Assembly (NCBI GenBank): GCA_033816765.1
Contig: CM066294.1
Location: forward strand, 1,922,001 to 1,986,000
DNA length: 64,000 nucleotides
Source of the DNA: Nothopassalora personata
Lineage: Eukaryota; Ascomycota; Dothideomycetes; Mycosphaerellales; Mycosphaerellaceae
Reading direction: 5' to 3'
The translations under genes and the position numbers were made by a program. Below the pieces are notes generated by a model that was given only the letters and a program-made list of their open reading frames with translations, was not told the origin of the DNA and searched no databases. Shown one piece after another: positions 56,521 to 64,000 of the stretch (position 1 is its first letter; every line of letters starts with the position of its first letter).

Positions 56521-57654
56521 CTACATGTTGCGCCCGCCAGTCACGGACAGTGTTTGACCGGATACATAGCTGAACAATGGACTGCATACCGCCATGACTG
56601 AGGACTGTCAGTTGCTTGCGGGAACACGAGCGCGAACTGAGGTAACTCACCAGCCGCTGCGGCCTCGGTAGCAGTACCTGGGCGACCCAGTGGAATGTCT
56701 GCATAGCTCTGTCTGGCATCAATCTGCTTCTGAGGGATGCCCAATGCGATCTTGCTGCCATCTGGAGCTGTGACGAAGGCGCCCTCCTCTTTCGCCGCCG
56801 TCAATCGGGTCTGAATGTGCCCAAAGGCTACTGTGTTGGCGCGCACACCGAATTGTGGGCCCCATTCTTTAGCGATCGCCTTTGTCAATCCCGTCACGCC
56901 AGCTTTGGCGAGGGCGTAGTTAGCCTGGCCTGCGTTGCCGTGAAGGCCAGAAGTGGACGAGATGTTGACAATGCTTCGTGATTCACCATCCTTGACGCGG
57001 AAATAGGGCGCCGCCGTCCGGATTAGCTTGAAGGGCGCCGTGTTGTGTAGGGCGAGGATGGTATCCCATTGCTTGTCTGTGATCTGTGTCCTGCTCAGCA
57101 TCTCTCCACACACGTTGTCTGGCTTGTCTTACCTTGTGAATCACGCCGTCCCAAGTGAATCCTGCGTTGTTGACGATTACATGGATCTTGCCGCCGCCGA
57201 ACTCTGCAGCCTTCTTCACGAGCTCTTTTATATAGTTGTCGTCGAGGATGTCGCCGGGCACGGAAATAGCCTTGCCGCCATCCTTGTTGATCTTCTCTGC
57301 TGTCTCATCGGACTTCTCTGCGCACAGTCGCATCAGAGCTGATGGCGCAAATATCTCTTGCTCACCTACTCTTGTCGATGTCCGACACGACCACAAATGC
57401 GCCCTCATTCGCGAATAGCCTCGCGCACTCTGCACCAATGCCCTGGCCGGATCCTGTAATGATGGCTGTCTGGCCTGGGAACATTCCCCTGGCCCGTGTT
57501 AGTGTATGCTGACGAAAGTCATTGGGGGGATGGGCAGCCACAGCGTCATCACGAGACATGCGTTCGCTGTGTCTCACGAGGCGATAGGTATAGCCTAGAC
57601 CGCTCACTTGGGATAGTTGAGATGGGCGGAGATCTGCTTTGCGCGTTCGGCCAT
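56521..57654 (-). CDS. Short-chain dehydrogenase/reductase, FabG-like
   Basis: Exons complement(56521..56597, 56651..57083, 57133..57317, 57370..57488, 57608..57654) give 286 residues. The splices give a continuous classical SDR: cofactor loop TGSGQGIG, NNAG, catalytic Ser in NISSTSG, Tyr and Lys in YALAKAG, and C-terminal SGQTLSVTGGRNM. The short N-terminal exon (MAERAKQISAHLNYPKG) precedes MFPGQTAIITG. NAD(P)-dependent oxidoreduction of a hydroxyl/keto group is expected, with the 3-oxoacyl-ACP reductase-like fold. It is divergent from the Gfo/Idh/MocA gene over a 386-bp region containing tandem 66-bp repeats. The donor of exon 2 (AAGA followed by GTAGGT) was chosen by frame. Confidence 0.9.
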
Positions 57655-58040
57655 GGCTGCTGTTGGCTGTTGAAGGCTCGAGCCTGTGCGCAGGGAGATT
57701 ACGATTGTCAGAGGAGGAGCATTTCACTTACAGCCTTCGCCTACGAAGTATTACCTCAACGCGGCGGCAATGTTGTCGAACTGCCTCGGTCAAGGGCTGA
57801 GTCGAGGCGATGATGCACGGGGTGGGTCTCATTGAAATGCCCGTCAATATTTGACGTCCAGTAGCTAGCTTACCCTAGATGCACGGGGTGGGTCTCTTCG
57901 ATACGCACGTCAATATTTGATGTCCAGTAGCTAGCTTACCCTAGATGACTTCTAATGCTGTCTCACTAACTAGCTGGTGTCGTTCATGACTACATCCTTC
58001 GACAGCGGCATCGATCAAGTCGCTGTCGCTGCAAGCAAGA
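57655..58040. promoter_or_regulatory. Divergent promoter between SDR and Gfo/Idh/MocA genes
   Basis: 386 bp separating opposing start codons, with two 66-bp tandem repeats in the middle (separate entry). The layout suggests joint regulation of the two oxidoreductases. Confidence 0.55.
57812..57943. repeat. Two 66-bp tandem repeats with internal dyads
   Basis: Copies at 57812-57877 and 57878-57943 start GATGCACGGGGTGGGTCTC and end TAGCTAGCTTACCCTA. Copy 1 contains the dyad GTCAA-TAT-TTGAC (57843-57855), and copy 2 the slightly changed GTCAATATTTGAT (57909-57921). Each also has the 8-bp palindrome AGCTAGCT-like core. Confidence 0.93.
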
Positions 58041-59597
58041 ATGGCGCCCCTCATGGAAGTTGATCGAGCTGTGCATACCGACGACGCCATGAAACCACGT
58101 CTTCTCATCGTTGGTGCTGGCTCAAGAGGCAATGCCTACGCAGCCGCAGTCGTTCGTTCTCGTCTTGGTATCGTGGCAGCCGTAGCAGAGCCCGTTAAGT
58201 TCAAACGACGACAGCTGGGTCAAAGATTCATCTGGAACGACTCCCAAGCCAAAGCTGAGCATGAATTTGAGACGTACGTTGACTTCGTCCACTACGAGCA
58301 GCAGCGACGAAAAGATGAGTCTGCGGGCTTGCCCGTACCTCCTGGAGTCGATGGTGCCTTCATATGCGTTCGGGATGAGCAGCATGTCGATGTCCTCACA
58401 GCTATTGGTCCCTTGGGTCTGCACGTCATGAGCGAGAAGCCACTGGCCACGTCGTTAACGGAGTGCTTGAAGATTGAGCGAGCGATCAAGGCTGGTCACG
58501 AACGAATCTTCGCTATCGGTCACGTCCTACGATACAGCCCTCATAACATGCTGCTTCGCCATCTCGTGCGGGAGAAAAATGTCATTGGCGACATACTGTC
58601 GATCGAGCACACAGAGCCAGTAGGCTGGTGGCATTTCAGTCACTCATACGTGCGCGGCAACTGGCGAAAAGAGTCCACCACAGCTCCAAGCCTACTGACC
58701 AAGAGTTGTCACGATATCGACTTCATACTATGGATGCTATGCTCACCTCCTCCAGATTCTACAGAATTGCCACATCTACCCGCCAGGCTCAGCTCGACTG
58801 GCTCTCTGAAGCAATTCCGAAAACCACAGAAGCCAAAAGCCGCCGGGAAGGCCACAAACTGCCTATCCTGTCCCGTCACAGACACATGCAAGTTCTCGGC
58901 AAGGCGAATCTACTACGATGGACACCTCGCCAAGGGCAACGCAAAATGGCCAGTGGACATCGTCAGCCCGGAGGCAGAAAGCATAGCAGCCACATGTGGT
59001 CCAGAAGCAGCCAAATTAATTCTCATGCAATCACTAGCCGAGGACTACGACGCCGACACAACCCCTGTGGCCGACATCGAAGGCCGCGCCTGGTACGGCC
59101 GCTGCGTCTTCGAAAGCGACAACGACGTCTGCGATGATCAATACGTCAACATCGAATGGGACGACCTCGAGAATCATCCCGGAGGCGGAGCCAAGACCGC
59201 CTCCTTCCACATGATCGCACAATCCCTCGCTCAATGCGAACGACGCGGACGGATCTACGGCACCAGTGGCGAAGTCTCTTACGACAGCAAGAGCATCACT
59301 GTTCACGACTTTGAAAATGATGCCACTCAGGTCTACAACCCCGAAGTCCCCGTGAACTCACACCATGGTGGTGGAGACGATGGCTTGACGCAACAGTTCG
59401 TGAAAGCTGTTGCCGCGAGCATGAGTGGCGCGATGAGTGTCCAGCAAGCGCAAGTCGAGTTCCTAGGCTGCACGATGGACGAGATCATTCGGTCTCATGC
59501 TGCCGTGTTTGCCGCTGAAGAGGCCAGACGGGAGCGGAAAGTGGTCGATTGGCAAGAGTGGTGGACTCGTAACGTAGTGACGCAGCAGCATGCCTGA
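58041..59597 (+). CDS. Gfo/Idh/MocA family oxidoreductase
   Basis: Intron-free, 518 residues. The Rossmann opening is LLIVGAGSRGNAYAAAVV (residues about 17-34), followed by the family motif SEKPLATSLTEC with the conserved EKP Lys. A long second domain includes HTEPVGWWHFSHSYVRGNWR and the KSCHDIDFILWML block with the catalytic-type Asp/His. An inserted Cys cluster (NCLSCPVTDTCKFSARRIYY) matches a Cys-rich stretch I know from longer, StrI-like family members and may bind zinc. NAD(P)-dependent oxidation of a sugar or cyclitol is likely. Two further in-frame Met codons (MEVDRAV, MKPRLL) are alternative starts. It is divergent from the SDR. Confidence 0.9.
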   Translation: MAPLMEVDRAVHTDDAMKPRLLIVGAGSRGNAYAAAVVRSRLGIVAAVAEPVKFKRRQLGQRFIWNDSQAKAEHEFETYVDFVHYEQQRRKDESAGLPVPPGVDGAFICVRDEQHVDVLTAIGPLGLHVMSEKPLATSLTECLKIERAIKAGHERIFAIGHVLRYSPHNMLLRHLVREKNVIGDILSIEHTEPVGWWHFSHSYVRGNWRKESTTAPSLLTKSCHDIDFILWMLCSPPPDSTELPHLPARLSSTGSLKQFRKPQKPKAAGKATNCLSCPVTDTCKFSARRIYYDGHLAKGNAKWPVDIVSPEAESIAATCGPEAAKLILMQSLAEDYDADTTPVADIEGRAWYGRCVFESDNDVCDDQYVNIEWDDLENHPGGGAKTASFHMIAQSLAQCERRGRIYGTSGEVSYDSKSITVHDFENDATQVYNPEVPVNSHHGGGDDGLTQQFVKAVAASMSGAMSVQQAQVEFLGCTMDEIIRSHAAVFAAEEARRERKVVDWQEWWTRNVVTQQHA

Positions 59598-60254
59598 GGT
59601 GGGATCGAAGGCTCCTGCTTGCTTGATGACTTGGAAGATCAACGACGATGTGATGCCACGACTGCGGCCTACTGGTGTGACGGGGATGGTATGGCTGTAT
59701 GTTTTGCTCTCTGCCCTTCATGAGATGCAAAACTGAGCGTCGACGCGTCGAACGTGGAAAATCCGATCGTTGAGAGCAACGGCTAGGCGGACTGTCGCAG
59801 GAGATAGAATTTTGGGGTGTGGAGAATGGTATCAGCAGCGTCGTTCAAGGACCTGTTTTCAATGTCTATGCTGTTGCAATCATGCTCAAGACATTCAACT
59901 AAATACCTTGACGACAACGAAGGCTCCCCAAAAGGCCTACCTGATGCAGCATTGTCCCGAATAAGTCAACGAAGGATCGGCTCCTCCAGCAGAGAATCTC
60001 TTCCACCCGGCAGCATCCTTGCATGAAGTTTGGAAGCTGGTTTCCTCGTCACTTGAACACCCATACTTCTCGCTCGATTACACCAGTGATTCCGCATGCT
60101 ACATTGCCATCAAGTCGGATACCTAGATCGTCAAAATTTTGATGATGCCTTGAAGTTTATAGTTACTCTGAATGACAGGCGGATCCTTCTCAGGTATGTT
60201 GCCCTTTTCAACCTCGAAACCGGACTCTGCTGACGCTGCGAATAGAGGCATCGA
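59598..60254. other. Intergenic, mostly empty
   Basis: About 660 bp without supported coding sequence. It may include decayed upstream parts of the adjacent dehydrogenase relic. Confidence 0.5.
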
Positions 60255-60429
60255 TGCCGGGTCTGTGCAAGACATTGATGATCTCACTGCAGCGCTCACG
60301 GCTACATGCATCTGCTTTGATGACAATCTGGACTCGATATGGCCGTTCCAGAAAGCGGATGAAGCACGAGAGTATCTCTGGGAGGGCAAGCAGATCGGCG
60401 AAGTCGTGATCAAGGTGTTGGAAGATTGA
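60255..60429 (+). pseudogene. C-terminal relic of a zinc-type (MDR) alcohol dehydrogenase
   Basis: The last 58 codons before the TGA at about 60427-60429 read DIDDLTAALTATCICFDD, SIWPFQKADEAREYLWEGKQ and IGEVVIKVLED. This is the typical end of medium-chain zinc alcohol dehydrogenases/quinone reductases. Upstream, the cofactor and catalytic domains are absent and stops occur in all frames. It is a truncated remnant inside the accessory metabolic block. Confidence 0.6.
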
Positions 60430-60458
60430 TCGAAGCTTCAAGTCTTAGGGCAGCAAGT

Positions 60459-61966
60459 CTAGTCTTCTGCCTCTGCTTGCGTCCCTCGCACCGGCGCCTT
60501 GTGTGTGAAGAAGACAAACGACGTCACGGCCACGAAGGCAGACACGGCCGCTAGCGCACAAGCTGTATAGTAAAAGCCTACAGCATCAGCCAATGATCCG
60601 CAGACAAGCGGGCCTAGCATCAAGCCACTAGCAAAGGACATTTCTGTCAGTGAGAAGACTCGCGAGCTCCCCCCGCCGGGACCAAATATGTTCGGCTCTG
60701 CTTCGCGGAGCTCGTGGAGGGTAGTAGCGAGCTGAAATGTCCCGGCTCCACGCACCAGTGTGGTCGTGATGCCGACGCCAACTATGCTGGCAACGAAAGC
60801 AGCTTGCCCACGAGTTCCAGAACCGACTCCAAGGAAGTCATCTTCACCTGGCACGCCAGAAAACCATAGCAGTGGCGCAGTCAGCGCCCAGCCGATCGTG
60901 GTAGGCCAGCGTAGGCCTATTGTATCCCGAAGCCAGCCAATGAATGGAGCCAAAAACATGGCCGGAATCTGCAGTCCCAGGAAGATCGTTCCGATCGGAG
61001 CAGGGCCCCAACCAAACGTATCTCGCAAGTGAATCGGCAACGTCGCATCAAAGCCAGACACCACCATAGCAAAAGCCGTAATGTTGAAGATCGCGGCGTA
61101 GACTATGCCCTTTCGGAGCATGACGCCATAGAATCCCATTGCCGTAGACGCCTTGACTTCCTCAGAATCCTGCTCACCATTCAACAGCGGCGCTTGCTCA
61201 CCCTCGTCCCTGTGGTCACCTGCTTCTAAGATCTGGCCCTTCTCATCCCCTCCCTCCTCCACCATGGCCAATCTAGCCACCAACCCAAGCCCAAGCAACA
61301 CCAACGGCACACTCCACGCCCACCAATATCCGAACCACTGCAGAAGTGCTCCGCTGACCGCCGGGCCCGTGATGATTCCAGCCGTGATAAAACTTCCCGC
61401 GAATCCCAATGCCTTACCCATGTGCTTTCCGCCAGCAGCATCCGTCAACATCGCGAAGCCCACGATCCATGCTCCCGTCCCTGCGATTCCTTGCAAGATT
61501 CGTCCTAGGTAGACGGCCCAGACCGAGGGAGTAAGTGCCACAAGAAGAGTCCCGACAGCGCAGCCAGCCAGGGAGACGAGAAGAGGTATTTTACGGGAGG
61601 AGGTCTTGTCGGCGAAGTGGCCGATGATGGGTGCCGCGGGGATGGATATGAGGCCTAGGAGAACCAAAAGCTCGGTGGTGAAACGTTGAGTCACGGCTGG
61701 GTCCTGGTGGAGGCGGGTTTCGATCATGTACTGCAGACAAGTTGTATTAGTCTACAGAGTTTGACCATTGGGATGTTTGTGGACATGCTGTCTTACCGGG
61801 AGTATAGGGACCACGAAACCATACAAAAAGTTCTCTGTGGCGCCCATTAATAATTTTGTTCAGCATGGCGTGAATATGGAGTCATACCAGTGAATAAGCC
61901 GAGCGTAGCGGTGAAGATCAGTAAAGTCTTGGAAGAGCGCCATGACTGCGTCTGTGGAGGAGGCAT
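60459..61966 (-). CDS. MFS drug/amine transporter (DHA1/VMAT-like)
   Basis: Exons complement(60459..61730, 61797..61834, 61888..61966) give 462 residues; a 38-nt middle exon encodes part of the first membrane segment (ENFLYGFVVPILP). About 12 hydrophobic segments are seen. The motif GHFADKTSSRK lies after segment 2 and the antiporter-type GFAGSFITAGIITGPAVSG in segment 5. An acidic central loop (DHRDEGEQAPLLNGEQDSEE) with a dileucine-like PLL is present, as in vesicular-amine-type fungal transporters. It likely exports a metabolite or drug by proton antiport. It lies at the end of the accessory metabolic block and could serve it. Confidence 0.88.
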
Positions 61967-62268
61967 ACTATCCAAGGCCAGGGCTTTGCGCAACTGGTCG
62001 GAGCCTCGAAGGAATGAATGGCAGACGAGGTGAGGAAAGACAAAAGAACTCACCTTACAATCCAAGTTCTGAGGTGATATCGTAGGCTCCACTTTTTACG
62101 GGCCGTGCTTGCTCGTGCTTAGTATAGAACTTTCCGACTGAAACACCGAGCGCCGGACTGCGTGAGTGTATGTATTTCGTGCTGTATTCTCGTGATCGCG
62201 TGCTCACCATCTTTACTGTTTCCTGGTTGACTCTTTACCCTTTCCTTCTTGAGAGCATCTTATGCCCT
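61967..62268. other. Intergenic, no feature seen
   Basis: 302 bp between the MFS start and the Slh1 helicase stop, both on the minus strand. Confidence 0.6.
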
Positions 62269-64000
62269 TCACTTGTGCGCCACAGTATCCGGTGGTAGTG
62301 TCATCGCGCCTCCACCATCACCACCTTTCTTCAATCCGTCATCCATAACCCTTGGCGGAGCTGGGACTTGCACATCTTCGATCGTCCACTCCATGCCGAT
62401 GTAACTGTCACTGAGAACCTTGATCTGCACTTTGCGCTCCTTGTCTGAGCTTGGAAGTGTGATGCTGGCCTTGGTCGATGGACGACTGGTATTGGCACCT
62501 TTGACTTTGTCCGGCGAAGGCCAGCTAACACGCTTCAAGCCCAAGATGTCGCCACTAACAGCATCGGACACGAGAACGAAGTAGCCTTCCGTTTGCGGCT
62601 TGGGGTATCGTGGAGCGTAGATGCGGTGCTCTCGATTCTCAACTGGGTTCGTGCGAGATAAGTTGACAGCGAGTCCAAGAGCATTGACGTCTGTCACGTT
62701 GACCCGTAGTTGTGGCAGTTGGCTCAATGCCTTCAAGACTCGCCCATGTGACGGATTTGGCAAGCCAACCTTCCTCAGAGTATCCTCGATCGCAGACTTG
62801 GGTGCCGTGGTAGCGTCAATCAGCGTCTGTGGCTGATTGCTGGCCTCTGCAAGACGCTTCTTCTCCTTCTCAGGCGAGACACCGTTGAAGATTGATAGCG
62901 GACCATCATCTGGCCATCGTGCAGACTTGACGCATTGCAGTAATGTCATCATCATCTGGCAACTCTGGAGGTAGCCCAGCTCGGTGAGCACATCGATGCT
63001 GGCTTGGAGGATACGGATGGCCTGGTCCAGGACTGAGTTCTGATCACCAACATAATCGCTGATCGGTAGATCGATACGCGAAAAGTGGGCTTGCAAGAGC
63101 AGATGTGCCTTGACGTGAGGGTCCCACATAACGAGACCAAGTCGGTCAGCCTTCAACGGCAGATTGTTCGACAGCTCAGCATTGATAAGATCTTCATTGT
63201 GCCGAACTGGCAGCTCGTCATATTCAGTCGCTCGGCACATCCAAGATAGTACATCCTCAAACGTGGCTGTCGGCTTGGCGAACTCGGTCAGAGTCCTGAT
63301 TGTCTTGTGAGCAAGATAGTAGTATGACATAATCTTGCCTAGCGGTGTGGCATCCACATCGCCGTTCGGCATGATTGAGATACACTTCGAGTCAGCCAGC
63401 TCCGAAAGTGACTTGTCGACCATCTCGACCATGTAGTCATTGGCTGCTTCCTGAGCTGCGATGGTGTTGTTCTCCTCTGCCGAGATCTCGAGACCGTAGT
63501 ACGAGGGATTCTTGTGCAGTCTGCGGAAGAAGAATGTCCAGGTCAAGTAGTCGAGCGCGTCTTGCTTCGTGGCAATAGTGCCCGCTGAAACTTCGGCGCC
63601 CAAATGGTTGTCGAGGACATTGTGTAGAGATGACTCTACTGGGAAGCCAGTGTGTAAGAAGTGCTTGTAGAATGCTTTCTTCGAGTCCTGCGTGAAGATG
63701 CGCGCAATACCCGACGTATCGAATTGAGGTCTTCCGGCACGTCCCAACATCTGCAACACGTCCGTCAAATCCATGTCCTTGTAGCCTTCAATCTTGGCGT
63801 CGAAGAACTGAGTGCCTTTGACCACCACCAGATGAGCTGGCAAGTTGACACCCCAAGCTAGCGTACTGGTAGCCACCAAGATCTGAATCTTGTTGTTCGC
63901 GAACAGCTCCTCGGACAGCTGTCTGTCGGACTCCACGAGACCAGCATGGTGCAAACCAATGCCAAAGCTCATTGCCTCTCGCAGCGCATCATCCTTGACT
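62269..64000 (-). CDS. SLH1: Ski2-like RNA helicase Slh1/ASCC3, 3' part only
   Basis: The frame is open from the window edge to the stop at 62269 (about 577 residues); the 5' part lies beyond 64000. It starts inside a RecA2 domain with FGIGLHHAGL, ATSTLAWGVNLPAHLV and QMLGRAGRPQFD (motif VI). A winged helix and a Sec63 (HLH-FN3) unit follow (LPVRHNEDLINAEL, HLLLQAHFSRIDLP, VLDQAIRILQASIDVL). Family members have two helicase cassettes. Because the C-terminus follows this Sec63 unit, this is the second cassette. GTQFFDAKIEGYKD is closer to ASCC3/Slh1 than to Brr2. The protein acts in ribosome-quality-control triggering, splitting collided ribosomes. Confidence 0.92.
   Translation of the reverse strand, partial: VKDDALREAMSFGIGLHHAGLVESDRQLSEELFANNKIQILVATSTLAWGVNLPAHLVVVKGTQFFDAKIEGYKDMDLTDVLQMLGRAGRPQFDTSGIARIFTQDSKKAFYKHFLHTGFPVESSLHNVLDNHLGAEVSAGTIATKQDALDYLTWTFFFRRLHKNPSYYGLEISAEENNTIAAQEAANDYMVEMVDKSLSELADSKCISIMPNGDVDATPLGKIMSYYYLAHKTIRTLTEFAKPTATFEDVLSWMCRATEYDELPVRHNEDLINAELSNNLPLKADRLGLVMWDPHVKAHLLLQAHFSRIDLPISDYVGDQNSVLDQAIRILQASIDVLTELGYLQSCQMMMTLLQCVKSARWPDDGPLSIFNGVSPEKEKKRLAEASNQPQTLIDATTAPKSAIEDTLRKVGLPNPSHGRVLKALSQLPQLRVNVTDVNALGLAVNLSRTNPVENREHRIYAPRYPKPQTEGYFVLVSDAVSGDILGLKRVSWPSPDKVKGANTSRPSTKASITLPSSDKERKVQIKVLSDSYIGMEWTIEDVQVPAPPRVMDDGLKKGGDGGGAMTLPPDTVAHK

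Overview
The window is nuclear DNA from a filamentous ascomycete, most likely a Dothideomycete (the class is inference). Genes are compact, with short GT-AG introns of mostly 47-110 nt. Many introns carry a CTAAC or CTGAC branch point close to the acceptor. Intergenic gaps are short and the proteins are typically fungal (AA16 LPMO, PIR cell-wall protein, chloroperoxidase-like family 2 peroxidase, QCR10, fungal-specific transcription factor). I rebuilt about 27 protein-coding genes, exon by exon where spliced, plus four decayed genes and one deleted Ty1/copia element. No tRNA, rRNA or CRISPR array was found.

Layout. 1-3.2 kb: copia polyprotein that stops inside reverse transcriptase and runs straight into an LTR-like end. 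3.2-7.9 kb: monocarboxylate-type MFS transporter and a disordered fungal protein. 7.9-14.2 kb: largely gene-poor, holding an IlvD/EDD dehydratase and QCR10 in convergent order. 14.2-27.5 kb: nucleoporin NIC96, a Trp-rich protein, a small coiled-coil protein, a zinc-finger protein, a decayed gene, a PIR-repeat wall protein, prephenate dehydrogenase and ribosomal protein S14. 27.9-34 kb: a broken J-domain gene, an intradiol ring-cleavage dioxygenase, a protein built from transposase-type DNA-binding domains with a Gln-rich tail, and a secreted heme peroxidase. 34.8-49.6 kb: SET-MYND methyltransferase, AA16 LPMO, Rad26/CSB, a RING-CH membrane E3, a small-molecule methyltransferase, ribosomal protein L7 and ESCRT-II Vps22. 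49.7-62 kb: an F-box relic, then a run of accessory metabolic genes. 62.3-64 kb: the 3' part of the Slh1/ASCC3 helicase, running off the window.

Functionally, housekeeping genes (NIC96, RPS14, RPL7, QCR10, RAD26, VPS22, TYR1, SLH1) alternate with accessory genes. The most system-like stretch is 51.0-62.0 kb. It holds a stilbene/carotenoid-type cleavage oxygenase, a fungal-specific transcription factor, an SDR, a Gfo/Idh/MocA oxidoreductase, a relic of a zinc-type alcohol dehydrogenase and an MFS transporter. The divergent SDR/Gfo promoter contains two 66-bp tandem repeats, each with a dyad. I read this as a candidate catabolic or secondary-metabolite cluster with its own regulator. Other notable items are a PIR protein whose two PIR repeats are split by introns at the same place, a hairpin plus 92-bp duplication upstream of the methyltransferase, and a J-domain gene broken by one stop codon and one G-run frameshift.
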